This document shows positions 10,420 to 21,469 of a stretch of DNA of 64,000 nt, piece after piece. This stretch comes from Ophiobolus disseminans (lineage: Eukaryota > Ascomycota > Dothideomycetes > Pleosporales > Phaeosphaeriaceae). Position numbers and translations under genes: made by a program. The DNA lies in the NCBI GenBank assembly GCA_010093685.1, contig MU006224.1, positions 1,146,476 through 1,210,475 of the forward strand, written 5' to 3'. The notes below the pieces were generated by a model that was not told the origin of the DNA, ran no database searches, and saw only the letters and a program-made list of their open reading frames with translations. Position 1 is the first letter of the stretch; each line of letters begins with the position of its first letter.

Positions 10420-12141
10420 CTATCGCTTCCCCCTCTTCTTCCCCCTCCCCTCCACAACCTTCGGCGCCGCATGCCTCGGATGATCCTGCAAATGCTGATG
10501 CAGCCTTGATTTTGACGGAAAAGCAGCGTCGCAGCCAAGACATTTCTGGCCCCCTGCGCCGTCTTCGCTATCGGCTTTGGCTTGTTGGGCGGCTTTTTTT
10601 GCGCGCTTTTGAGCTGCTTTGCCGATTTTGGGGGTGGTGGTGGAGGAGGTTTCGGATGGGGCTGGGTCTTCGATGGTTGGGGTTGGGGGCTCGGTTGCGG
10701 TGGTCTCGGTGGGTGCTGTGGAGGCGGAGGGGGTGGATAGGGCGTTGAGGCGGGCTTCGATGTCGGAGCGCGAGGCGTAGTCGTCATCGTCATCGTCGTC
10801 GTCGCTATTGTTTTCGGACTGGGGTGTGTTGGCTTGAGGGCTAGGGGGGACGTTATGTTCATTGTCGTCCTCCTCGTCTGTGCCTTCATCTTCGACCTTG
10901 AGCTCACTTGTTTTCCCTATGATGTCTTGAACAGACTCATCCAGTCCATTGGTGTCGGAGCTAACTCCAAAGTCGTTGTCTGCAGGGGTTATGTGACCAC
11001 TGCTGATGCCATCTTCGTCTAGGTGGAGATGTGCGTTATCCTTTTGCATCTTTCGTTTTAGTGACTGGATCGCCTTCTGGTGCTTCTTGCTCTTCTCATG
11101 CGCCTCATACTGCCGTTCACTCTTGAACGTCTTGTTGCAGGCCACACACTCGTAGTGATCCTCTTCGATCTCTTCCTCCGTCTCTTCCTCGTCTTCGTCT
11201 GCATGTCGCGCAGTAGCCCAGCTTGGCAGCTCTTTCGCCTCCTGCTCTAGCTTTGCCAACTGTGCAGCCCGTGCTCGTGCTGCCTGTGCTTTCCTTGCAT
11301 CTCGTTGTGCCTTTGCTTTCTCGTCGGCTGATTGTGTATTGGGGGTGTATCGTGGGTCGCGCTTGCGTACGAACGCTATCAGTGTCCTGACTGCCTCGTT
11401 GAAGTCCCGTCGGGCATCTTCGCGGTGTTTTTGGTTCTCCTTCTCCATAAGGCGCCGATAGCGACGGTCGGGTGCCTCGGACAGGCGGTATACGTCCTTC
11501 CACGCAAAGCTCTTCGCGGTCGCAAAGCCATTCCATAAGGAGTAGAAGTCACGCACAACATCGTCATACGAGTCATCTTTGTGTCCAAACGTGGGGTAGG
11601 TGGGGATGTCAATGTCCTCGTAGTCGGCGGCATATTCCTCTTCCTTGGCAAGCTGCTCAAACGTGTCGCGCACAAAGCCAAAGAAGCCGCTGGGAGCGTC
11701 TGAAAAGTCGACGTTCCCCCTAAACCTGCCCATCATGCGCGTGAGCTCTTCGGTTGTCGTCATGCGCATATTGCCTTGGTAGTGATCCTCGGTCGCGCCT
11801 TCCCCACTACCACCCCGCAGTATGTCTCCCTCGTGCGCATCGTACCAGGCGCGTTCTTGGTCGTCTGAGAGGACTTCGTAGGCCGATTGCACGTCGGCGA
11901 AGAGGGCAGTGGTACGCTCCGTGTCGCCATGGTTGCGGTCGGGATGGAGTTCGAGCGCTTTCTTGCGGTAGGCCTTTTTGAGTCTGGGGGTGTCAGAAAC
12001 ATTTCTTCATGTAGGAGATATGACCACACACTCATCCTGGGTAGCCGTCCTCTCTACGCCCAGCACTTCATAGTAGCTCGTTTTGACCTCGCCGCCACCC
12101 CCGGCTGCTTCCCCGCCTCCGGTCGACTGTCCCGCGCCCAT
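10420..12141 (-). CDS. jjj1: Jjj1/DNAJC21-type J-domain zinc-finger protein
   Basis: 557-residue Hsp40 co-chaperone predicted to act with the Hsp70 system on late pre-60S ribosomal particles, helping recycle the shuttling factors Arx1 and Alb1. Two exons, with a 48-bp intron at 11984-12031. Splicing joins SYYEVLGVERTATQDE to LKKAYRKKALELHPDRN, restoring a complete J domain (about residues 22-90) with the catalytic HPD tripeptide. It is followed by the family's mid-region (FYSLWNGFATAKSFAW) and a long charged helix. A C2H2 U1-like finger (CVACNKTFKSERQYEAHEKS, near residue 317) and a second C2H2 finger (CLGCDAAFPSKSRLHQH) close to the basic C-terminus complete the Jjj1 architecture. Between the fingers lies an acidic run of aspartates. 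The start ATG at 12141 gives MGAGQS. It diverges from the SPX-RING gene. Confidence 0.92.
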
Positions 12142-12830
12142 ATGTGATCAACCCAGCGCAGACACAGGCGGGGCGCTAGCATGTGGGTGAGGGAAATTTG
12201 ATGTTCTAGAAAGACCGACGCGTGTTGCTGAAAGTTTGCAGCGGAGAATGTGACCAAATGAACGAATGGCGGTGGTCAAAAAATGTTATTGGTCGCCGAG
12301 CAGAGGCGATTCACTTTGACTACGAGGAAAGTGCGCCGCAGGGTCTCAAGCAGTCTAGCCACACCGTCACAGTTGTGCACCGTGAAGAGGTCCATGTCGT
12401 GATTTTAACCTTTTTTTCTTTTCTTCTTAAAGGCTGCCATCTCCCCCACGGATGATGCTCTGTGATCCATTCTGAGTAATCCGCATCTTCAAGGAATACG
12501 CTAGCGTCACCCCAGCATCGAAGCGCATGACCCTTACGTAGGCACAGAACACGACGCCACAACCAGCAATTCAACGCCTGCAACAGCAAGGAAAATCACT
12601 TGTCCTTCTCTTCCAGCTCACATTGCCAACCTCACAATCACAATCAAGTCCTGGAATACTCACGAACTGTCGATCTTTATCCTTTCAAACGTAGATCGAG
12701 CATCCTTAGCCTGGTTTGTGGAACCGGAAGACACCCCGCAGCAATCAGAGCTTTCGCAGCCTCCACGTGCGAGTCTGACAGCCTCTGATCGGCCAGCCCT
12801 ACCACTGAACCACGGTTCACAGCAGCAACC
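12142..12830. promoter_or_regulatory. Divergent promoter, jjj1 and SPX-RING gene
   Basis: 689 bp between start codons. A CACGTG hexamer lies at 12764-12769, 62 bp upstream of the SPX-RING ATG. This is the core site of Pho4/NUC-1-type bHLH activators of phosphate genes. A single hexamer is weak evidence. Confidence 0.4.
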
Positions 12831-14345
12831 ATGAAGTTCGGTCACGCTTTTAAGCAGAGCCTCAGGAACGAAGGATTTCCCGCCGAGTGGGTCGATTCTG
12901 CCATCTCTTATTCGCAGCTCAAGAAATGCATCAACAGGCTCACTGACGAGCTGCGACAAGTAGGGCTCGACCCAGAGACACTGTCCAAGCTGTTGAAGCA
13001 CGTGGAAGATTATAACGCTTCAACTACCCAAGATGACGACCAAGAGCGACCATTCGAGTACATCCTGAACTCAGACGATGCGACAGATGTGTCGCACAAG
13101 ACTCGAAAGCCTTTCCATCCAAAACTTCTATTTTACGTCAATGAGATTACTGGAGAGGTGACCAGTGCCAAGCTGGATGAAGAGACAAATCAAAAACTGC
13201 AGATGTTGGCAGTCGAAACGGGTATGACCCAGCTACGAGTAACGGAAGACACAGGCTCGCTGCAGTCTTCAGATTCTCTTGATCTACCTAGTCCTACTGG
13301 TCCTGGCCAAGTCAAAACATCAAAGCATCGGCCAGGCTATCGGACTGTCGAGATCCCACTAAACTCGGACACCGAGTTCTTCACACGGCTCAGCACAGAG
13401 GTTTCAGGGCTCGAGAAACTACAAGAGCGAGAAGGAAAGAGGATGCATAGTCAAATTGAAGAGCTAGGGAAGCAGATAGCCATAATGACAAATCCTGACA
13501 AGAAGTCGAATAGAAAGACCCTTGCGGCTTGGCGGCAGGTCTTTCAAATGTACATCGAGGAAGGCATATTTTTTGGCAACACAGAGGTAGACCACAGGTC
13601 GCATGACTCGGACAAGGCTATGCAGAGACTAGCCGAGTTCTCGAATAAAGTTGCGCGAGCTGGTGTGGTCGAGAAGCTGCAGAAGACGAACAACCTCCGA
13701 GCGCTGAACATGTTCATGCACATCAACCGCGAGATCCTGCAAGGTCTGCGGTTTGGTGAGATCAATCATAGTGCGATGGTCAAAATCTTAAAGAGTACGT
13801 CTTGTTGTTACGAACTACTGACTACAGCGCTGACTAGGTTACAGAATTCGACAAGCGCACCGCGCTTGGTGTCAAGCAGACTTTCCCTCGTCAAGTCGAG
13901 TACCCAGAGTTTTCCGAACATCTGGCCAAAGCAGTTTGCGCCGAAGTCAACACAGTAATCTTAAGCAACATCCCACAGATAGACGACTATTCCTGCCCGA
14001 TGTGCATGGAGATCAAATGGCGGCCCGTCAAACTGCGTTGCGACCACATTTTCTGCATCCGCTGCTTGATCGTTATGCAGAACAACAAGCAGCACAACTG
14101 CCCCTTCTGCCGAGAGCCAACCGTATTCGATGCCAACTCAGGTAAGCTTCACCAAGATACTTATACTCTACTGGGACGTGACTGTAGCTAACATCAACGC
14201 AGACAACCTTGACCACGAAATGGCCGCCTTCCTCAAGAAATGGTTTCCAGACGAAGTCAAAACCAAGCAGCGCTACAACGAACTCATGGCCGGAGTCGAT
14301 CAGTACGGCGAGGTGTACGCCAGCCAAAAGTGCGTCGTCATGTAA
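12831..14345 (+). CDS. SPX-RING E3 ubiquitin ligase
   Basis: 467-residue protein from three exons, with introns at 13795-13844 (50 bp) and 14142-14202 (61 bp, branch site GCTAAC). The N-terminal SPX domain (about residues 1-325) begins MKFGHAFKQSLRNEGFPAEW and has the basic helix region expected to bind inositol pyrophosphates. Its last helices (NNLRALNMFMHINREILQGL) precede the first intron. The second exon encodes a C3HC4 RING finger: CPMCMEIKWRPVKLRCDHIF, then CIRCL and CPFCREP (about residues 374-420). A short helical tail follows. Family knowledge: fungal SPX-RING proteins (for example those called RING-14) are predicted ubiquitin ligases sensing phosphate status. The substrate is unknown. 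The ATG is well placed, and the SPX start motif allows no upstream extension. Confidence 0.92.
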
Positions 14346-14820
14346 TGCTCTTCCTCTACAATTCATTTGCTAAGGTTCCGGTAGATTCCTTCGAGGCGGG
14401 TCGCTGTGGTAAGTGCTGGTCCATCTCAGAGTTTTTCTTTGTAGGATTGTGCTAACGTACGGATAGGCATATGGTTTGAACTACCAAACATTGTGGGGCA
14501 TATGTTGGTTACTGTATGTTTGGATTGCATTTTCGAGATACCCCACTTCACGAATTATATATTTGAAATAGCTAATGCATTGCGTTATATTCATTTGCCT
14601 AACTTATTGAATTGTTTGAATATTCTTATGACTCTAACTTGAAGTTCTCGTGTTCAAGTTTGAACGCTCTTGTGCTTTCGTTCAGGCACCTGCGGGGTCC
14701 AAAACATCTACCCCACTCTCGCCTAGGCATCGTCCATCTTGCTGCACTTGATCTCACTCCACATAAACTCTCAACCATGATACCGCATGTTTTTTTACTC
14801 GGAAACCGTAATTAAAGTTG
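14346..14820. other. Intergenic stretch
   Basis: 475 AT-rich bases between two tandem genes. It holds the 3' UTR of the SPX-RING gene and the promoter of the HET gene. No ORF. Confidence 0.4.
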
Positions 14821-17201
14821 ATGGACCCCAGCAAGGACTCAAATGATACTCGGTCAAACCTCGCGGACTTCCTGGCTACTTTCGAAACCCTACCTGCAAA
14901 CGACAAAGCCGAAGCATTGAAGCACATCATTCGGACACAGAGGGGAGAAACAACAAAACCTCTCCACGCCAGTGCGCCTGCATCGTTGTCGTCCGCCCTT
15001 GCGGATGCTCACTCCTGCCATATCTGCAAGCGGCTGTCCATCACACAAAATCCAAAAGAGCCTGATGCATGGGAACCGCGCTTTGCATCCGAGCAGATAG
15101 TATTGACGAAAGAGACCCTACAGCAGGGTCTCACACAAGCCTGCATCCTCGTTAAATGGGCATTCGTGCTCCTAGCCCAAGGCCTGCACGATCTCAAATC
15201 GGACCTCTCGAAGAGAATTATCCTTCCGTCTCGTCCCGAATCAATAAGAGATCCTTCGGATGACCTCCAGTACCTGAGAGCCGAGGGTGTGGTCCTGGAT
15301 TGCCATGGCCTTGGAGGAGACAGCGACGAAATTTGGATCCGACTGACGTATGGTATTGACCCGTTTTTAGTCGATAAGCTGTGGAATGTCGCGCATGATT
15401 TGCGTGAAGGTTGGACGTATGAAGCTTTTGAGAGCAGATACAACAGAAGTGTGGCGAGTCCATTTCGCATGACCGCAGCTGCAGGTACGTCTTTTGCTGG
15501 AACCGCGTATGCCCATTTCACACCAATCCGGTGTCTTCGTTTGATATATCAACGTTAATTGGACGCACTTGAGATCCATGCTAACAGCTTCCAAGACGAC
15601 CCCGCGTCTCTCGACTGCCGCTTTCGACCAGCAGTGAAAAAGATGGAGCCTGAGAAAATTGTCCAACTTGCACGAAAGTTTCTGAATAACTGTCAAGAAG
15701 GGCATGAAATATGTCACAAACGAACCGCAACGCTACCCACTCGGGTAATTGATGTCGGTACAAAGTCACCGATCAAGTTGGTCAAATTGTACTGGAGCGA
15801 TGTGGACGAGACTGGCCAGTACGCGGGTCAGTAAAATGCACCCAGAGCTCAGCTTCTACATGCACTAGTCCCTACTCGTAGAGTACTCAGAGCTATTGCA
15901 TAGTAAATAGATCCTAACACTTTATTTTAGCACTAAGTTACTGTTGGGGTGGCCACCAACCGTTGACCACAACAACTTCTACGGCTCAGGACATTACGGA
16001 TGGGCTGCTTTTCTCCCGTTTACCCAGAACTCTCCAAGATGCCATGATCGTAACGCTTGAGCTTGGGCTTCGCTATATCTGGATAGACAGTTTGTGCATA
16101 ATCCAAGATGATCCGTCCGACCTCGGTCGAGAAATCGCGAAGATGGCAGAGACATTTCAGGGAGCCTTTGTCACTATATCGGCTGCAAGCTCGTCGAGTG
16201 TACACTTGGGTTTCCTGTCTGATCAACACACTACACCACGGACTCGCATCGCTGTGCCCTGGAAGTCGCCGAATGTCGAAGATGGGACAATTCTTGTCGA
16301 ACAATCGCGAACCGCATACGATCCCACAGAGGACCCCATCAATCTCAGAGCATGGACGCTCCAAGAGCATATCCTACCGCGGAGAATGCTAGTCTTTGGT
16401 ACGAGAGAACTTTGGTGGACATGTGAGAAAGAGGTCAGGTTCGACTCTTTGCCAACAAGACGGATCCACAATGTCCCCGTCGTCCAACGTAAGAGCGGCT
16501 CCGACCGATACTCACTCGAATACTGGCGGTTGATCGTGCGCGACTACACTCGCAGATTTCTCACATATCCCAACGACAAGCTTTCGGCCATTGCTGGTGT
16601 TGCAGACTTGTACTCACAGTTTTTCAATAGCAGGTATCTCGCCGGCCTGTGGGAGCAGGCGTTGCTATCCGAGCTTATGTGGTGCTCCAACCGCTCCGAC
16701 ATCAGTAGACCGTTAGCTCAGCGCGCTCCTACTTGGTCGTGGGCATCAGTCGACGGGGAAATACATCACAACTGGTGTCCGGTGGATCCCGGCCCACACG
16801 CGCCCAAGATTATCGAATGTCACATCACGCCGGTCTTACAGGCCTCTCCTTTCGGCCCTGTCGATCCAAATCAATGCATATTGCGCATTCAAGGAAACCT
16901 GATCCAAGCTATATGGCAAGAAGATAGGAGGTATATATCCACTGCCCGAGCTCAAAGACGCATCAACCCAAACAGAGAGGACGAATTCTATCACAGGTCC
17001 GGCCGAACGCATGCTGATGCTTGCGAAGACAACTGGCCGACGGAAGTGTGGGTGCTACCTATAACCAAGGACCCCATTCGCGGTCTATTACTTGCACACG
17101 TCGAGCGCGATGTGTATCGAAGAGTTGGATTGGTTTTGCGGCTATGGGAAAACACTTTCATGCCTGCCGACGACGAGGTGCGGAAAATCTGTATTATTTG
17201 A
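14821..17201 (+). CDS. HET-domain (heterokaryon incompatibility) protein
   Basis: 721-residue model from three exons, with introns at 15485-15595 (111 bp) and 15827-15930 (104 bp, branch site CCTAAC). The second junction is clear: it restores YAALSYCWGG, the first HET motif, near residue 297. It is followed by LPRTLQDAMIVTLELGLRYI, WIDSLCIIQDDPSDLGREI and ISAASSSS, then RAWTLQEHILPRRMLVFG. These are the standard HET blocks. The first acceptor is less certain (an AAG; a CAG 8 bp upstream shifts frame), but AAG joins two family-like segments and has a branch-like CTAAC at suitable distance. The N-terminal 220 residues have no known domain and contain one CHIC pair. HET proteins trigger growth arrest or cell death after non-self recognition. 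Whether this one is allorecognition-active cannot be read from sequence. ATG taken at 14821. Confidence 0.87.
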
Positions 17202-18276
17202 CACGCCGGCTTGCAAAGAGAAAGCTGGGAGGTGCCCAACACGAATTTTGAGATTGGACTTTCCGTGCTCGTGCAATGTCAGTGTCTGACAGCCACATGG
17301 GACTGCTGTCATGTATGGATGCATGTACGTAACATGTCTGCCACCGCTAGTTGGCCGGGACTGCCGATGTACCACCTCGGTACCGAAGACAAGGGCCGAC
17401 CAAGGTATGCACCGAACTTTCTCGATCTCGCTCGACACCACGGTACTGCCATCGCCCTCAATTGTCGGTTGCATCTCGCAGTCAACAGCCATCACGTCTG
17501 ATCAACCCCAAATCACTTAATGTTCGAGCGGACTCGCGTATCGCTAGTCGTGGCGAATAGTTACATCGTCCCATGAAAAACCACCGTATCCGACCCTTGG
17601 GCACAGCGTAACACTGTCATATCTCGTATACCATCTACATATATTTGCAAGTTTCAATACTTCTTCATCCAGGTGATGTCGGCAGAGACCATCGAAGTTT
17701 CTATTTCTGTTTTAGGTCGCATGGACTAGCAATTTCGGCCAATTGTGTGGGGCAGAAGGTATGTCCCTGCCTATTTCGGTAACTCGACCAGCCAGCCCGG
17801 GTTACTTCGCCAAGAGGTCGGCCGCTCAGCGTGGCAAGCGGGACGTCACTCCTAGCATTTCCCATTCGCCAACGCTCGGTCCCTCCGTGAACACAGCGGT
17901 GATCCATGGATGGGACTTCGGACAAATGTGCTCAGCGCCACAGCCGGCGGGGACTAGGTGTCGAAAACTGGGGTTACGGTTGTTAGGGCTTCGTGTTTGG
18001 GGCACATGAGATCATGCCCAGGTGGTGTTGTGGATGCGTTGCATCGTACTTTGTATGCGGCGCCGAGTTTTCCAGCCTCGCCTTGTTGAGCCGAGCAAGG
18101 GACCGTAGATCTTCAGGTACGACATTGTATTTGGTAGGTATATAAGAGGTGGACTCCTGTTCCTTCAAAGTCATCATCACAACTTCAACACATCATTTCA
18201 ACACTTCAAACAACATCTTCGAATTCCATCTAAAACACTTCCAACCACACAACACCAAACACCCAAAACCACAACC
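17202..18276. promoter_or_regulatory. Intergenic region with phiA promoter
   Basis: 1075 bp. The right end is a textbook strong fungal promoter: TATATAAG at 18139-18146, about 130 bp before the ATG, followed by a leader rich in C and A with repeated CAAC/CTTC and no upstream ATG. The left 800 bp hold no supported gene. Confidence 0.6.
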
Positions 18277-18864
18277 ATGAAGTTCACAACCACCGCCCTC
18301 ATCGCCTCCACCGCGGCTCTCGCCGCAGCCAGCCCCTGCAAGCCCACTCCCACCGAGAACCCCAAAGCCGGCGACATCTTCCGCATCATGGCCCTGCGCT
18401 CCGCCTCCGACATCCACTTCCAGAGCGTGCAAGCCCTCAGGAACGGCTTCCTCATCAACGCGCCCGCCCAAAATGCCTCGTGCTCCCGCGACGTAAACTA
18501 CGCCTCCTTCATCCTGCAAGAAGACGGCGACCTCTACCTCAACACGCGCAACCCCCCACAGCAAGCCTTCGTCGACCGCTCCGGCATGGGCCAGGGCGTT
18601 ATCCAGTACACGACCGGCGTGCAAGGCATCGGACGCAACCAGGAGCGTGGACCCTTCAAGATCAACAGCGATAGCAACCTCGTGTTTGTCTCGGCTAACG
18701 GCGAGGAGACGGGCTTCCAGGCGTGTCCGAATGCGCTGGGAGGCGGGTATAGCGTGTGGTTGGCTGGTGCGACGAATCCTGGTGGCAACAAGGATTGTAT
18801 TGGGTTCTCTGCTAGGGCGCTCAAGGAGAGTGATCCGGTTACTTGTGCTTATACTACGTCTTAG
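18277..18864 (+). CDS. phiA: Secreted cell wall protein, PhiA family
   Basis: 195-residue single-exon protein with a signal peptide (MKFTTTALIASTAALAAAS, cleavage near residue 19-21) followed by a beta-rich secreted domain. The segment FRIMALRSASDIHFQSVQA is the recognisable PhiA core, and GFSARALKESDPVTC-like text closes the protein. Five cysteines in the mature part could pair. In Aspergillus, PhiA is a wall protein needed for phialide and conidium development and a prominent extracellular protein. Here the strong TATA box and clean C/A-rich leader fit high expression. No GPI-attachment tail is present. Confidence in the family is good; a role in conidiation is by analogy. Confidence 0.88.
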   Translation: MKFTTTALIASTAALAAASPCKPTPTENPKAGDIFRIMALRSASDIHFQSVQALRNGFLINAPAQNASCSRDVNYASFILQEDGDLYLNTRNPPQQAFVDRSGMGQGVIQYTTGVQGIGRNQERGPFKINSDSNLVFVSANGEETGFQACPNALGGGYSVWLAGATNPGGNKDCIGFSARALKESDPVTCAYTTS

Positions 18865-19028
18865 ATGTGGTGTGAGGGAGGGGGAGATGTATATATGATT
18901 GGTTTCTTTTTGTGGGTCTTACACTCCTTTGACGATAGCGCTGTGTAGGATAGTTAGACGTTTGGATTAATGATATAATTGAAGATATATTACAAGCTCT
19001 TTTGACGAATTTGGATATAGCGAAATAG
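18865..19028. other. phiA 3' region
   Basis: AT-rich 164 bp downstream of the phiA stop. It likely holds the phiA 3' UTR and polyadenylation region. Confidence 0.3.
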
Positions 19029-19244
19029 TGGGAGAAAGATAGATTATCACGGGAGCTGGAAGAAGTGGATGAGTATAGGGTTGAGGCGATGTGTCTGGGC
19101 AGAGATGTTGATGTCAAGGCGGTTGGGGCGCTGAAGAGGTGGGTTGAGGTTCGGGGGGTGGTTAGAGGTGTTGGGGCTAAGAAGGGTAGGGCGCATCCGT
19201 ACAAAGAGCCTGCGTATGAGGTTTATAAGATGGGGGATTTTTGA
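19029..19244 (+). pseudogene. Orphan coding tail, possible gene relic
   Basis: A 71-codon plus-strand frame, opened by a stop codon rather than an ATG, with a strongly coding-like composition (LSRELEEVDEYRVEAMC, GAKKGRAHPYKEPAYEVYKM) and ending TTT TGA. The only internal ATG is at codon 27. No upstream exon could be joined with acceptable splice sites, because the sequence before it is AT-rich and sits right after phiA. It could be the last exon of an unresolved gene or the 3' remnant of a deleted one. I do not recognise the protein. Confidence 0.3.
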
Positions 19245-19400
19245 CTGATGAGGATCTGGTATGGCGTGGAATTTACGAGCTATATTTACGGGTTAAAACT
19301 GGCGTATGTCGTGGTGATTTTATTCGAGGATTTATAAAATCTTTCGTGTATTGCATCGATTGTAAGATTGATCAGTTCTCAGCCTACATGAGACTGGTGT

Positions 19401-20906
19401 CTAGGACGAATCGGCTACACTCTGCAACACCTCCTTGATTAAAGGTAGGTCCCGCTTGATATCCGTCTTCCAGTTCGACACTGCGAATCGACACGCAGGT
19501 TTACCTTTCCAAGCTGTGCCGCTTACGTATATCTTACGTGTCGCCTTGATCTTGTCCACCAGGCTCTTGTTCAATTCCTCATCCTTGGCTCGGAAAAGTA
19601 CAATGATGTAGATGCCACTGAGTATCTCCTCAGTAGAGCCGCCAGACTCAGGAAGTAGCTCGTAGGTATCGCTCTCGAGGATGAAGTTCGCGATGCCTCG
19701 GCTAAGCTCGATCTGGCGTTCCAACATATGTCTGTATCCTGCTTTGCCGTACGCCAGGAGACTTGCGTAGACTGGAAGTGCTCTGAATCGGCGTGAGTTT
19801 TCCAGGCCAATGTTGAGTGGTGACATGATGCTGTCCGGGCCATTGGACGTAGCCAGATACGCAGCATTTGGGTTCTGAAAAACGCGCGCGGCAATATTGC
19901 GGTGTCTGGAAATGAAGAATCCGCAATCATAGGGCACGTTGAGGAGTTTGTGACCGTCACCCGTGATCGAGTCAGCAAGCTCGAGGCCTGCGCATGCGTT
20001 TGTGATGGATGCGTATTGTGGATCGTCGAGCACGCGGCCCAGTATTCCAAAAGCGCCGTCAATATGAATCCAAGCGCCATACATGTCGCACAGCTTTCTA
20101 AGCTCTTGCATCTCTTCGAGGCAGGAGGTAGCGAAGAGACCTGTGTTAACTTCTGATGCCGACACCGCCACAATTGAAGCAGAACTCGACTGTTCGAGCA
20201 AGTTCTTTAGCATCCTCGTATCGAACTTGTGTGGTGCATCTTGCTGTCCAATATCCTTAACTGAAGCGCGTCCGAGGCCAAGTATGCTGGCCGCCTTGCT
20301 CAAGGAAGAATGCGGCACAGTGGTCAGGATCTGTATTTTGTCGATGCCTGCACGGTGCATAGCATCCACGATTCCATATTCCCCAACACTGTTCTCGGCA
20401 TCTGTGCGGTGTGCTGATGCTTCAGCAATCACGTACTCACGACCGCAAGCCAGCCCGAGGATGTTGCTTGCTGTAGCGCCCGTGGTGAAGACGCGGTGCG
20501 GCCATACCTCGGGTTGGAAGTCGAGTAGCTCACATAGGAGGGACAAGGCTCGGTCTTCTATGTCGGTAGCAATGGACTCATTTGGAAGATGTACCTGTAC
20601 ATTTTGATCGTACGCCGTGACAAAGTTGTCTGCAACGCTCGCAGCTGGGGTGACGCCGCCGGTGACGAAGCCATAGTAGTTCGACGAGCGTGATGATTCG
20701 TTGAACGCAGGCGTAAGGTCCTCTTGGAGATGTCTTATGGTCCCCTGAAGGCCGAGTCCGGCAGATGGTAGTCTGGGAGCAAGTGCTTTTCTTGCATGCA
20801 CTATAGCTGTTGTTGGAGGGAGGACTTCGCTTGGTGGGGCCTTGGACTGGAGACAGGCAATCGCTTTCGAGAGAGAAGCCTGGGTTTCTGAGTCTGGGGT
20901 CTCCAT
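19401..20906 (-). CDS. PLP-dependent group II decarboxylase
   Basis: 501-residue single-exon protein of the aromatic amino acid/tyrosine/glutamate decarboxylase fold. The PLP lysine sits in DSITGDGHKLLNVPYDCG (about residue 319), matching the family's D-x-H-K-x-L-x-V-P-Y-D-C-G block. The cofactor-stacking region is VFTTGATASNILGLACGRE, and the Asp that pairs with the pyridine nitrogen is in WIHIDGAFG. The N-terminal NYYGFVTGGVTPAA is the family's substrate-loop start. The substrate is not readable: the canonical W of HKW is L here, as in several fungal members acting on unusual amino acids. It is divergent from the RecQ helicase; no biosynthetic partners are adjacent, so a metabolite cluster is not supported. 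Confidence 0.88.
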   Translation of the reverse strand: METPDSETQASLSKAIACLQSKAPPSEVLPPTTAIVHARKALAPRLPSAGLGLQGTIRHLQEDLTPAFNESSRSSNYYGFVTGGVTPAASVADNFVTAYDQNVQVHLPNESIATDIEDRALSLLCELLDFQPEVWPHRVFTTGATASNILGLACGREYVIAEASAHRTDAENSVGEYGIVDAMHRAGIDKIQILTTVPHSSLSKAASILGLGRASVKDIGQQDAPHKFDTRMLKNLLEQSSSASIVAVSASEVNTGLFATSCLEEMQELRKLCDMYGAWIHIDGAFGILGRVLDDPQYASITNACAGLELADSITGDGHKLLNVPYDCGFFISRHRNIAARVFQNPNAAYLATSNGPDSIMSPLNIGLENSRRFRALPVYASLLAYGKAGYRHMLERQIELSRGIANFILESDTYELLPESGGSTEEILSGIYIIVLFRAKDEELNKSLVDKIKATRKIYVSGTAWKGKPACRFAVSNWKTDIKRDLPLIKEVLQSVADSS

Positions 20907-21469
20907 GATGCAGATACAGATGCAATCCTGTTACTACAGTACAAAAAGGTGACGCTGTATAGTAATGATCGGGGAGGTGGAGGCGTTGGAATGACTGTTC
21001 TTAGCGCGCGCCCTAGCTCTGAAGCCTAGACTAAGACCTCGCAAAGTGCACCCGGAGAGCATCGCTCACCGACTCTAATTTTCTCGTTGTGATTTAGGGC
21101 GCGGGACAGCGGGTCTACTAAGTAAGCTGCGCTGCATGCCAGTTCGGATTCACACATGGGCGACCTGCATGCCTCGCTTAATATGAGTTCAGCATTGCGC
21201 GGTCATAAAGAAAGTCGTGAATCGTTCACATAGAGTGTTTTGAAGGATGAAAGGGAGCGTGTGGGCCAGGATTCGATCGTTACATCCCAAGTCACGTGCG
21301 TTGGTGTGGGGAAGGTGCGGCCAGCCAGACGCGTTCGGGAGTCAAACAACGCGACTAGCGAAACTCGACCAGTGACATCGCCACCACCACGCCTGTACAC
21401 ACGCTGTCCCGCCCATATCCACGCGTAGATTCTTGATGCACATATCTGCGTTGACGATGCGACACCCTA
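20907..21469. promoter_or_regulatory. Divergent promoter, decarboxylase and RecQ
   Basis: 563 bp between start codons. It contains a CACGTG at 21293-21298. No TATA box is obvious on either side. Confidence 0.4.
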
